Notes under the pieces: model-generated
What the model was told of the DNA's origin: nothing
The model's database searches: none
The model's input: the letters and a program-made list of their open reading frames with translations, nothing else
In this document: in pieces, positions 40,764 through 49,700 of the stretch
Layout of the letters: every line of letters begins with the position of its first letter
Numbering within the stretch: position 1 is the first letter of the stretch
Program-made: the position numbers and the translations under genes
Origin: Ustilago trichophora
Lineage: Eukaryota > Basidiomycota > Ustilaginomycetes > Ustilaginales > Ustilaginaceae
Direction: 5' to 3'
Assembly (NCBI GenBank): GCA_900323505.1
Contig: OOIN01000006.1
Coordinates: 434,001-498,000 of the forward strand
Length of the DNA: 64,000 nt

Positions 40764-41542
40764 ATGAGCCGAATCAAGCAGACAAGCCGTAAAAGTACGG
40801 GCGGTAAGGCTCCTCGAAAAGCGTTGGCCACCAAGCGGGCCCGCTTGAGTCAAGAGACAGCGGAGGCAGGGCATTCGACTGCCGTTGCAAACACGCAACC
40901 CACCCTGCCTTTCGAAGAATCACAAACTGGCTCTCCTCAGGACAAATCCATCGACCGCAGTCAGGAAGCGAGCTCGTCGGAATCTACAAGAGTCCATGTA
41001 GGTCTAAGCAACAAACTGCTGGCGCCATCTCCCTAGGGTGTTAATGTTCTGACTTGTTGCCTTCGCACACGAGATTCCAACAGCAACAATCACAGCAACA
41101 AAAAATCGATGAATGGTCAAAGGAAGAAATGGTGAGATCGATGCGCCTCCATGCGGATGTGAATGGTCACATGAAAGCGGCCCATTCTGATTTACGGTCT
41201 GGTTTGGTTGCGACGGTGTGACAGAGACTCTTGCTCGACACTCATCTCGAGGTGGCTCAGGAAAGCATTTACGCATTTCGTGGAGCGCCACTTCTGCGCG
41301 TTCGCGGCACCAGTAGGTGAGCGAGTTTCTCATCTTCCACAGAATTTCTCATCTTCCACAGAATTTCTCATCTTCCACATAGCTCAACTATCGTGAGACG
41401 CTGACCGCTTATTCTCTTTGCTCCCGGCTTCGTCAACCCCAGCATCCTAAGAAAGCTCCAAGAGCTACACGATCAAGCAGTCGAAGCTCTCGAAAAGCAG
41501 GATTTTGAGGCCAAGGCGGATCCCGAGGTCGATACGAAGTAA
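40764..41542 (+). CDS. Histone H3 tail-mimic protein without a histone fold (four exons)
   Basis: Exons: 40764-40997, 41084-41131, 41225-41316, 41443-41542; introns 86, 93 and 126 bases, GT-AG, phases 0, 0, 2; 157 residues. After the initiator Met, residues match the H3 N-terminus at 22 of the first 28 positions (SRIKQTSRKSTGGKAPRK, then ALATKRARLS). Lysines equivalent to K4, K9, K14, K18 and K23 and Ser10 are kept. T3 is Ile and K27 is Leu. After this the sequence is unlike H3: a Ser/Thr/Glu-rich linker, then charged probable helices KIDEWSKEEMRLLLDTHLEV and SILRKLQELHDQAVEALEKQ. No H3 histone fold is recognisable. The tail starting exactly at the Met, as in H3, decides the start codon. Possible roles are a decoy or scaffold for H3-tail writers and readers. 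The tail match is directly visible; exons 2-4 are a consistent but unproven model. Confidence 0.7.
41326..41382 (+). repeat. Three 19-base tandem repeats inside intron 3 of the H3 tail-mimic gene
   Basis: Units at 41326-41344, 41345-41363 and 41364-41382 read TTTCTCATCTTCCACAGAA, the third ending CATAG. Each of the first two contains a CACAG that looks like a splice acceptor. The acceptor used in the model is the later CCCCAG at 41442, downstream of a GCTGACC branch-like sequence. Confidence 0.85.
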
Positions 41543-42017
41543 GAGATTGTCTCCGACCTATTGTCAGACCCCCTTTTAGCGTCAGACACTGTCGTAATCG
41601 CAAGCTCAACAAGTTCTCGTCATCACGAGTCAACATCAATGCTCTTCAAATGCGTCATCCAATTGTTCTTTTGTCACAGGTCGATTGCATTGATGAATTC
41701 TCATTGCCCGCTCACTCTCAATGGCCGTAGGCCACGCCACGTCTGAACGCCGAATGTGCCCGGAGACCGACATCCTGATGCCGATGAAGTAGGATGTATT
41801 GTTGGTGGTGTGGACCCTTTCCGAACTGTGAGCGGTGCCTTTGAGAGGAAGTGGAGTATTACGTAAGCCAAATTTGGGAGAAAGTGGAATTTTTCCCAAG
41901 AAAATGTACGAACAAGCAAAGCGCTACGAAAAAGGGTCCTCCTCGTTCGAATTCCTTCCTCTCACACCTACCTACAACATCATTCTGGCTTGCTTCGACG
42001 AGCTTACATATCCAACA
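41543..42017. other. Spacer upstream of NOP9
   Basis: Tandem spacer of 475 bases. It includes an in-frame ATG at 41904 that would add 38 residues to NOP9, but their composition does not look conserved. Nothing else was recognised. Confidence 0.5.
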
Positions 42018-44744
42018 ATGCCGCCTAAGGTCCGACAGAGGGGAAAGAAGCCTTCCAAGCTCCGAAAGCTTCAGCAAGAACAAGAGGAGCAGGAGCACAA
42101 GGACGCACAGCCTTTGGCTTCCACCTCTTCTTCCACGACCAACCAGATCCAGTCCCAAGCCGACTTTATCGCTCTAGACGGCGACGATACAGTAACATCT
42201 ACAGCTCCGCAGCAGGGAGATGAGGATGGACAGCCAAACTGGGTCAAGTTGGGAGAGAGGTCGAGCAAGGCCGAACACGAGGCGCCCTTCGGATATGTCG
42301 ACGCTGAGCTCAAGGCCTACCTTCGTGCTGGTTGGGAGCGCGTAGTCGAGCTCGAGTCGCAAGGCTATGCCGCCAAGTCGACACTGACCGCTCTTGCAAC
42401 TGCAAGCTCCAGCAGCTCCAGCGCCTCTCATGCTCAGTACAACGGTGCAGGCGAAGACGAGGAAGACGATGAGCTTGCCCTGCTGCTGCAAGCCACGCTC
42501 AAGGAGATGGACGGCAAAGAGCTGCTCCTCTCCACCGACCCAGACACATCCCTGATCGTTGAAGGCATTCTCCACCGCCTCCCAGCTAAACCATTGCGAG
42601 TCTTTGTCGACCGTCTCGCCGGCAACTTTGCCCCTCTCGCCAAACACCGTTTCGCTAGTCACGTCGTACAGGCGTGTCTCGCCACCCTCCAGCCCGCCGT
42701 CACCCTTGAGCATGCCACTCCGCAGCACTTCCAGCAACAACAACACCGCGCCAATGGCTCGAACGGAAAAGCGGCTGCCTCGTCAGCATACGCAAGCGAC
42801 ACGGCTACAATCGTCAACGAGGACGGCATCCTTCGCAGCGCGACACAGCTCATTCTCGATGTTGCCGAAGAGCTCTCGGCAGACCAGATTCTGCTCACTT
42901 CGCTCGTGACGGATGCGTTCGGATCGCATGTCCTGCGCTCCCTCCTCTGTGTTCTCACTGGACGCAACATCCAAACGGATCCCGCGTCGACTTCTCACGC
43001 CGCCGCAGCCAGCGATTTGAGATCCAGACGCAGCGCCAAGTACCGCACACGCAAAGCTCCCACCGCACCTGCTGGTACATACAACGCTTCCGCCTCCTCC
43101 GAAGATTTGCTCGTTGTCATCCCCGACTTGCTCTACAACCGAGCTGCCGCTCTCAGGCAAGAGATTTTGGAGGAAACCAGCGTCGAGGTTGTCCGAAGAT
43201 GGGCTACCGATGCGGTCGCTTCCCCGCTGCTCCAACTTTTGATCGAAGCTGAGGCTGATTCCCTCGACTCGTTGGAAGACGTGCAGCGATGGAAAGGTAC
43301 CCTCGTTGACAGCCTGCTCAACGGCTTCGTCTCTTCCCCTCCTACCGCTGAGGGAGAAGAAGACCTGCAGAAAGACGTATACCTCGAAACATCGCTCCGC
43401 GACAGCGTAGCCTCCCATGCTCTCCAACTGGCCCTCGAACGCGCCCCCGCCTCGGCCGCATCTCGCTTCTTCAGCATCTACATTCGCAACCGTATGGCCA
43501 AGCTATGTGTCCACCCCGCGGCCAACCACATCGTCGCGACGCTCATTCGCAGGCTTTCGGCCACCGATCTCGCCCCCGCGGTCGCAGAGATGGCAAAGAT
43601 CGCATCCGGCATGGTCAAGGAGCAGATGGTGGGCTGTCTGCAAGCTGCCGTGGATAGAGTGGTCCAGTTGACAACCCAAGTCGAGAGCGAGGAAGAGGAG
43701 GCAAAGCAGCTCGTCAAGTCGGTTAGCGATGTTGTACTCGCTGCGTTTAGGTTGAGGTCTAAATCTGCAGAGTCGGAGCAGGACGGAGGAGAGGAGCTCA
43801 AGTTGCTGGTTCCTGCCGTGTTGGCATTGAAGACGCGCAAGGCGTATCTGCATACATACGGTGCCCATCTCAAGAAGGATGAGGCTGGCGAAGAAGGTCG
43901 AGGGGCTAAGAGAGGTCGTGATGGGAAGGCAAAGCACGGCAAGAAGCACAGCAAATCGAAGGACGCCGCGGAGACCTCTGATAAGGAAGAAGAGACGCCG
44001 TGGACCATGGAAGCTTCTTACGAGCTTCCGCCATCCGAATCCACCCTTCAAGGCAGTCTCCTCCTCCAATCTCTCCTACGCCTTCCCGGTCCAGCTGCAC
44101 CCCCTCGTGCCCCACCCAAGCGCACATTCGGCCGCCCTGTTCCCAAACCCTCCACTCCACCCGTGGAATCGTGGGGCAGCACTCTGGTCCTCGACTCCCT
44201 ACTCGCACTTCCCACACTCACACCCTTCGCGCGCAACCCTGTGTCCGTGCACATCCTCATCTCCTCCCTCTCCTCCCTCCCTTCTTCGACATCGTCCACC
44301 GTGTTTGACCGGACCCAATCCAACCGTCGCCGCAAGCTCTCCTCGGCGCTCACCAACAGCCTTCCAGAGTTCTGCGGCGACAAGTACGGATCGCGCCTGG
44401 CCGACCAACTGTGGTACAGCGTTGACGGCTACTCGAAGGAGAAGATTGCCAGAATGGTCATCGAACACTCGCACGAGATTTTGAAGACGCAGTATGCCAG
44501 TTACTTTACCAACAAGTTGAATCTGCAGCTGTACAGGAAGGGCAAGATCAGGGAGTGGACCCAGGCCGTTCAGGCTCAGCAGCCGGCGGTGAACAAGGTG
44601 GATGCGGGCGAGGCGGTGAAGGATAGTAAGACTCACAGGCCTATGGTGGTCGAGACAAAGCGGCCCAAGGAGAAGACTGTGGGGAAGAAGGGGAAGAAGG
44701 ATAAAGTTGATGGAGAGCTCGATAGCATCCTGGACCAAATTTGA
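42018..44744 (+). CDS. NOP9: Nucleolar protein 9 (Pumilio-like, 40S ribosome biogenesis)
   Basis: The 908-residue protein binds pre-rRNA in the nucleolus and is required for processing at the small-subunit sites. The Lys/Arg-rich N-terminus (MPPKVRQRGKKPSKLRKLQ) is followed by Pumilio-type helical repeats from about residue 90 to 850. Typical pieces are LLLSTDPDTSLIVEGIL, FAPLAKHRFASHVVQACL near 205, LVTDAFGSHVLRSLLCVL, YIRNRMAKLCVHPAANHIVATLI, and near 785 FCGDKYGSRLADQLWYSV with QYASYFTNKLNLQLYRKG. Between repeats lie charged low-complexity inserts, including a KRGRDGKAKHGKKHSKSK stretch that may be a nucleolar signal. It is longer than yeast Nop9 because of these inserts. The gene is intronless. 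The start at 42018 fits the basic N-terminus better than the upstream ATG. Confidence 0.92.
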   Translation: MPPKVRQRGKKPSKLRKLQQEQEEQEHKDAQPLASTSSSTTNQIQSQADFIALDGDDTVTSTAPQQGDEDGQPNWVKLGERSSKAEHEAPFGYVDAELKAYLRAGWERVVELESQGYAAKSTLTALATASSSSSSASHAQYNGAGEDEEDDELALLLQATLKEMDGKELLLSTDPDTSLIVEGILHRLPAKPLRVFVDRLAGNFAPLAKHRFASHVVQACLATLQPAVTLEHATPQHFQQQQHRANGSNGKAAASSAYASDTATIVNEDGILRSATQLILDVAEELSADQILLTSLVTDAFGSHVLRSLLCVLTGRNIQTDPASTSHAAAASDLRSRRSAKYRTRKAPTAPAGTYNASASSEDLLVVIPDLLYNRAAALRQEILEETSVEVVRRWATDAVASPLLQLLIEAEADSLDSLEDVQRWKGTLVDSLLNGFVSSPPTAEGEEDLQKDVYLETSLRDSVASHALQLALERAPASAASRFFSIYIRNRMAKLCVHPAANHIVATLIRRLSATDLAPAVAEMAKIASGMVKEQMVGCLQAAVDRVVQLTTQVESEEEEAKQLVKSVSDVVLAAFRLRSKSAESEQDGGEELKLLVPAVLALKTRKAYLHTYGAHLKKDEAGEEGRGAKRGRDGKAKHGKKHSKSKDAAETSDKEEETPWTMEASYELPPSESTLQGSLLLQSLLRLPGPAAPPRAPPKRTFGRPVPKPSTPPVESWGSTLVLDSLLALPTLTPFARNPVSVHILISSLSSLPSSTSSTVFDRTQSNRRRKLSSALTNSLPEFCGDKYGSRLADQLWYSVDGYSKEKIARMVIEHSHEILKTQYASYFTNKLNLQLYRKGKIREWTQAVQAQQPAVNKVDAGEAVKDSKTHRPMVVETKRPKEKTVGKKGKKDKVDGELDSILDQI

Positions 44745-44922
44745 AGCTTTCCACATCACTTCTTGGTACATTATTGCTCATTGCATCAACATCAGCATTG
44801 CATTCACTCATACCCTCTGTGTTTGATCGTGTGTCGTGTGCTTGTCATGAGAAACTTTGCATTGCATTAAAAAAAAAATCAATAGGACTTTGTGCTGGAG
44901 CTACATGCATGAGAACACCAAC

Positions 44923-47727
44923 CTACAGAGCGAGACCAACCGTCGTCACCTCCTCACAGACCACAAGGACACCTGTCTTGGGCGGCTCCACCCAACCCTC
45001 ATCCTCCTCACCCGGGCCGACGAGAACGACCGACTTCCTCCTTGCTCCCTTGTCCATCCTCACACCCCTATCCCCCGCTGCTCTCTGCTCGGCCGTGCGA
45101 GCTGTAAACAGCACCGGAAGCGAAAAACTCTTTGTCATCCCCCCACCACCACTCTCCATCACCTCGTCCTTTTTCCTGATCCTGCGAGCTTTGGCAGCGC
45201 TTGCTGCCGATGCACAAATCTCTTTTTCCTCCACACTCTTTCTCGAGCTGTGCTCGAAGGAGGAGCGAAGATAAGGCGATGCAGAGGAATGATATCGCTT
45301 CGCCAACTCTACATCTCTACTGACGCTGTTCGGGTGGACAACCCTGCCCTCCATCTCCACTTCTTCCGCACGTCGATGTAGCTCAGCCTCAGCTCGCACA
45401 TCCAGAGAGCTCTTTCTCTGAGGCACTTTGACATGCATAGCTGTGGTAGACGCAGACTTTGGCATCCCTCCCATCAGCAACACCTTCCCCTCGTCCTTGG
45501 GCTTCGCCTGCTCCTTGGTTCGAAGACCAGCCACAGTTCGACTCCTGGGAATCGTGGGCAGGAGGACACTGGTCTTGCTGGAGAACGCGTGACTCTCGCC
45601 ACCATTCCAAGCGACTGGTCTGGGTCGAGAGAGGATCGACGCTGTGGGCGTCGGCTTCTGAAGCTTATCCGAGGATGCAGACGAAAAGAGCGAGTTTGAC
45701 GAGTTGCTGGATCGAAGAGGTCGTGGTCGGGTCAGGACCGAGATGGGGACGGCGGGTGCGATGGTTGTTCGGGAGGCTCGAGCGATGTGTACGGCTTCTT
45801 CATCCTCCGATTCTTCTTCGAGATCTGCTGCCACGTTTGGGAGGAGGGTGGTGTTCCACAACGCGGTCGGGCATGAGACGGAGCTAGATAGGAAAGGTTG
45901 AGGCTTTGCCCTGGGCGAAAGCGCAAATGAGAATGGATCTACCGAGGAGCTTGTTGAGAAAGGTCTGCAGCCAGCCACACCCTGCACCATGCCCTTTGCT
46001 TCGGCAGATTGTACGTTTGTGAGAGTTTTAGCGGGCTGAGGCGGTGACGGCCACCTATCAAGCAAGAGCGGTGACAATCCATCCAATCCCAGCTCTGGCG
46101 TTGTCAGCGGCGGCGTCATCAGCCCTATCTCCGCTATCTTCGCTGTCTGCTCGGGTTCAAGAGCTTCATCAGGAAGCAGGAGGGATTCATCGACCAGATA
46201 GCTGAACTCTCCACCGAGCAGCGCCCCATCGAAAGCAGGCTCGGGAAGAAAGGTGGTAGGCTTGAGGGTCACATCTCCCTCCCCATCTCCCTCCCCATCT
46301 CCCTCCCCATCTCCCTCCCCATCTGCCTCCTCTGCCTCCTCTTGTTCAACCTCTCCGTATGAAGAGGCTGCGAGCACTCCACCGAGAATAGGACTGCACT
46401 GGCTACTAGTAACCGCACTAGCACTGTTCGAGACAACCCTCACCGCCTTGTGGAGCACCAGGTTAGGAGCATACCTCTGAACGTGACCCTCCTTCACCCC
46501 GATCTCCCCATCTTGCACCCCTTCCCGAATTCTGCCTTCGTCATCACTCCACCAACTCCCTACATCAGCAGATTGACCTTGAGCCCAAACTTTCTCCCCC
46601 GATCCCTTCCTAGCATGTCTCCCACTCGTCCTGCGGTATCTATATCCCAACCCACAAAGGTAAGCCATCTTTTCCTCTACCGACCCTCCCATCGCACCTC
46701 TGTCGTCATCTCCTCCGAAAGCTGCATTTTGAGCAAGGGAGAGTGGCAGCTCAGACACCCTGTTGTCCAGTAAGAACAAGCTTGCGTGTAGTCGAGCGAG
46801 TTTCGCAGCGTCTTGGGTGAAGGTGGGGTCGGTTTCCGTGCCAGAGTCTGTTTCCGCTTCAGAGACGAGGGTGTGCGACGAGGTGGAGGATGGAGGTGAG
46901 GAGTATGCTGGGGGTACTTGAGCGTACGAAGGAGGGTTTGTGTCGGAGCGAAGCTGAGAGGAGGTTGTGGAGGAGGTGGAAGAGAGCAGACTGAAGCGTT
47001 GTGAAGCAGAGACCTGTCTCGGTGTGGGTGCGTGGGAAGAGTAGGGACTCCAGCCCTGCTTTCCACCTTCTATCGTGTCACCGGTTTCCTCTTCCAGTTG
47101 GGGCGACAGATGAGCCCAGGATTGGTGCTTTGCTCGAAAGGCTCCCGAAGCATTCCTCAGTGGCGGACTTACAATCCCGTCCTTCCTACTAGAACCCTTC
47201 GAACTGGAACGCAGGGCAGACTTTAGCGGCGCCATCTTCCCCACATACCCTTTCGTCGGAGGTAGCGGAAATCTGAACGTCTCCGATCTGCATCGTCTAT
47301 GCTGCTGCTTCAACCCACTCGACAACAGATAAACCTTCCTCGTCCCCACCGTCTCCCCCTCTCCCTCACCATCCCCTTCACTCGACCCCGTCGACAAAGC
47401 GGGCGACAGATAGCTCAACAAAACATCATGCGTAGTCGACCCACTATTCCTCCTTCCGCTCCCTCCCGTTCTGTTGGATTCGGACTCCGAAGAGGAAGAA
47501 GAAGCAGAGCTACTGCTGGGGGTTGGCGAGCTGTCATAGCCGGAAAATGTGGTACTGCGGTATCTTGTAGAATAAGGCCATCGGAGCTGGGTTGGGTGGC
47601 CCAGACCCAGGTTGCCAAAGCTGGAGACTTTGTGAGCAAGCGGGAGAGCGTCATTGAACTGGAGCTTTTCGACTAGGGGGATACCTAGGCCCAGTCCGAG
47701 GCCGTCGGCTGTGTGTGTTGTCGTCAT
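44923..47727 (-). CDS. Uncharacterised 934-residue Ser-rich, mostly disordered protein
   Basis: A single long frame begins at the ATG at 47727 and ends 179 bases from NOP9, convergent with it. No signal peptide, membrane helix or enzyme motif was seen. The most structured-looking pieces are VEKLQFNDALPLAHKVSSFG near the N-terminus and KLARLHASLFLLDNRVSEL near residue 310. The middle carries acidic EGDGEGD repeats, and the C-terminal third is basic with many RKS/SxS sites and ends in a hydrophobic VLVVCEEVTTVGLAL. The long frame with synonymous C/G bias supports coding. A regulatory or scaffold role is conceivable; nothing specific is claimed. Confidence 0.72.
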   Translation of the reverse strand: MTTTHTADGLGLGLGIPLVEKLQFNDALPLAHKVSSFGNLGLGHPTQLRWPYSTRYRSTTFSGYDSSPTPSSSSASSSSSESESNRTGGSGRRNSGSTTHDVLLSYLSPALSTGSSEGDGEGEGETVGTRKVYLLSSGLKQQHRRCRSETFRFPLPPTKGYVGKMAPLKSALRSSSKGSSRKDGIVSPPLRNASGAFRAKHQSWAHLSPQLEEETGDTIEGGKQGWSPYSSHAPTPRQVSASQRFSLLSSTSSTTSSQLRSDTNPPSYAQVPPAYSSPPSSTSSHTLVSEAETDSGTETDPTFTQDAAKLARLHASLFLLDNRVSELPLSLAQNAAFGGDDDRGAMGGSVEEKMAYLCGLGYRYRRTSGRHARKGSGEKVWAQGQSADVGSWWSDDEGRIREGVQDGEIGVKEGHVQRYAPNLVLHKAVRVVSNSASAVTSSQCSPILGGVLAASSYGEVEQEEAEEADGEGDGEGDGEGDGEGDVTLKPTTFLPEPAFDGALLGGEFSYLVDESLLLPDEALEPEQTAKIAEIGLMTPPLTTPELGLDGLSPLLLDRWPSPPQPAKTLTNVQSAEAKGMVQGVAGCRPFSTSSSVDPFSFALSPRAKPQPFLSSSVSCPTALWNTTLLPNVAADLEEESEDEEAVHIARASRTTIAPAVPISVLTRPRPLRSSNSSNSLFSSASSDKLQKPTPTASILSRPRPVAWNGGESHAFSSKTSVLLPTIPRSRTVAGLRTKEQAKPKDEGKVLLMGGMPKSASTTAMHVKVPQRKSSLDVRAEAELHRRAEEVEMEGRVVHPNSVSRDVELAKRYHSSASPYLRSSFEHSSRKSVEEKEICASAASAAKARRIRKKDEVMESGGGGMTKSFSLPVLFTARTAEQRAAGDRGVRMDKGARRKSVVLVGPGEEDEGWVEPPKTGVLVVCEEVTTVGLAL
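46273..46326 (-). repeat. 12-base in-frame repeat encoding Gly-Asp-Gly-Glu units
   Basis: Tandem copies of CTCCCCATCTCC on the plus strand encode (GDGE)n in the 934-residue protein. Changes in copy number would keep the frame. Confidence 0.85.
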
Positions 47728-48893
47728 CTGGTGCGATGCCCTTCGTACCGAGCTTGAGGCTGGAGCCTGGGATCTGAGGATACTATCTCGTACCGGATCT
47801 GAGACTAGGCCTGATTTGAGAGCGTTGTGCTATCACACCCCTTGTAGGCGCTTGAGGGGGTCGGGTCAAGGGTGGTAACTGTGATGTTGTCAAGATGATC
47901 GGTACGGGAATAAGTAGAGACAAAGTGTATATAATGCTAGAGTGTGGTACGATCGCAGCAACACCTTAGCCAAAGACCAGAGCCAGCCAGTCTGTGATTG
48001 TGTGGATCGAAAATTGAGGTTACGTGCTAGGCAGCCGTCGATCAACGACACTCCCGGGTAGCGTTGGGTTGGATATTTGTCAAGTGTGGTAAAAGGCGAA
48101 AGAGTCGTGAACGGTAGGAACGAGAAAGAATACGATAGTGATGGTGAGGAGAAGAGATGAAAGGTCTCAGATTCCACTTCAAACATAGCTATGTGTACTC
48201 AGTCTGGAGTACTGCAGGTGTCAGTTTAGGAGCAGTCCATGATTTCGCAGACAGAGTACAGCAGAAGTGTGAGGAGAGGGAGAAGGTAGATTGCCCTTCA
48301 ACGCTGTCGCGCTCCATTGGGAGACTTGTCTTTGGTCAAGATGCAATGTACACAGTAGCGGTTAGGACCCTACTACCTGCAGCAGCAGATGTTGAGACAA
48401 GGAGCAAGAGTAGAGAGACGAAGAAGGAAAGCCAAAGCCAAGAATGCGAGACTGACCCAATGACTGTATTGTGCACAGCGGAAAAAAAAAGGTGTTGGCG
48501 CTATTCAACGTGACATATCAACGTTGGCCTGACACTTGCCTTTTCAGCTTCAATCTCTCTTCTTCTTTTGTCTATTCCATTTTGGGCTAGTTGTAGAAGT
48601 TGACATCACCCAACGTAAGCGCTGTCTACTGTACATCGTTCTCTGTGCCCGCCCTTGGTGTGACAGAACGAGCCACAATGGACCATTGTAGCAAGGGCAA
48701 TCGGGAAATGACCCAAATCGGGGAAAAGTCGTTTTCCCGGAAGTCGGAAATTTAACCCTTCAAGGACCCTTGATTCCTGCTTTCGACACCCAACCTCAAC
48801 CTACTTTCCTCTCCTCTCCTTCAACATCTTGCTTTCCGAAGCCATCCGACGTCTGTCTCTATACGGCACTAATCACATTAAAAGCTACCAAAT
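47728..48893. other. Divergent spacer upstream of the 55-residue protein gene
   Basis: Shared upstream region of a minus- and a plus-strand gene. It contains a TACTGTAC at 48627 and a CT-rich leader just before 48894. No gene was recognised inside. Confidence 0.5.
48627..48634. promoter_or_regulatory. TACTGTAC element upstream of the small membrane protein gene
   Basis: Single copy, 267 bases upstream of the start at 48894. It belongs to the same motif group as the palindromes at 24-25 kb. Function unknown. Confidence 0.35.
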
Positions 48894-49371
48894 ATGCCAC
48901 CAAGAATCCCTCTCACCCCAGAGCAGAAGCGCATTAGGGTACGTCCAACCTCACCTTCCAAAAGGGCTCATCACGTTTGTCTTAGGGCTCGTGGTTAACC
49001 TATCTTTCTTCTTACCCTTCCTTCCTTCTGTCCACTGACATCTCTATTCCCATCTGCGCGCCCTTCCGCCTCTGCATCCTGCCACCTCTACACCGGACCA
49101 AATCCATATCCCTCACTTACCCCGCATCAAACGCACACTCACACATCCCCCCATCGCCCACCTTACCCGCATACCTGCACGCTCTGTTCTTTCATCCACA
49201 CTACCCTCCTCAAACTCGATTCTGCCAACATCGCGGCATGTAAAACAGACAATGATGGTCTCCTTCCCCCTCCTAGTAGCTACCACTTTCGTACTCTTCA
49301 AACGGCTCTATCTGGGAGAGGAGCAACGAAAGCTTCCGAGTCAAGGCAAGATTGCTCCCCCTCCCGCATAG
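48894..49371 (+). CDS. Small single-pass membrane protein, 55 residues (two exons)
   Basis: Exon 1 48894-48938 encodes MPPRIPLTPEQKRIR and ends at a GTACGT donor. The intron (48939-49248, 310 bases) is almost free of AG dinucleotides between its ACTGAC branch-like site near 49034 and the acceptor AAAACAG. Exon 2 49249-49371 encodes TMMVSFPLLVATTFVLFKRL and then YLGEEQRKLPSQGKIAPPPA. The product has a positive N-terminus, one membrane helix (about residues 18-33) and a short polar tail. This plan fits a small mitochondrial or ER membrane subunit; I do not recognise the family with certainty. The AG-free region, in-phase splice and coherent membrane protein argue that it is real despite its size. 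Confidence 0.65.
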
Positions 49372-49700
49372 TCCCGCGCCCCCCTTTCTTCTCACCTTCA
49401 GAAATGAAAATGACCAGCCAACTCGATCTCGATCTTGGACGACTCGATGTGATGGATGCGAATGCTCTGGGGTCATGAGCTTAACTTTGTAAAGCTGGAG
49501 GACGGAGAGAATGCCATATGCTCCGAACCGTTGCAACTAAGCCAGCACAAACCATCACCAGCTCAAACGTCCAAACGACCTACAGTCCCACCTTGCACCA
49601 GCTCAAACACAAAAGCATCCGCACGACCCAGTGGAACCACGAAACGAGAATGCAAATGCTAGAGATTGTAAAGTGTAATAAAAAGAATCAGCCTCGCTCA
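49372..49700. other. Convergent 3' spacer
   Basis: Lies between the small membrane protein gene and the 3' end of the ASH-like giant gene. No gene was recognised. Confidence 0.5.

Noticed and set aside
41904..42017. Upstream in-frame ATG for NOP9
   Set aside because: The extra 38 residues are not basic and look unlike Nop9 N-termini, whereas the ATG at 42018 opens a Lys/Arg-rich start.
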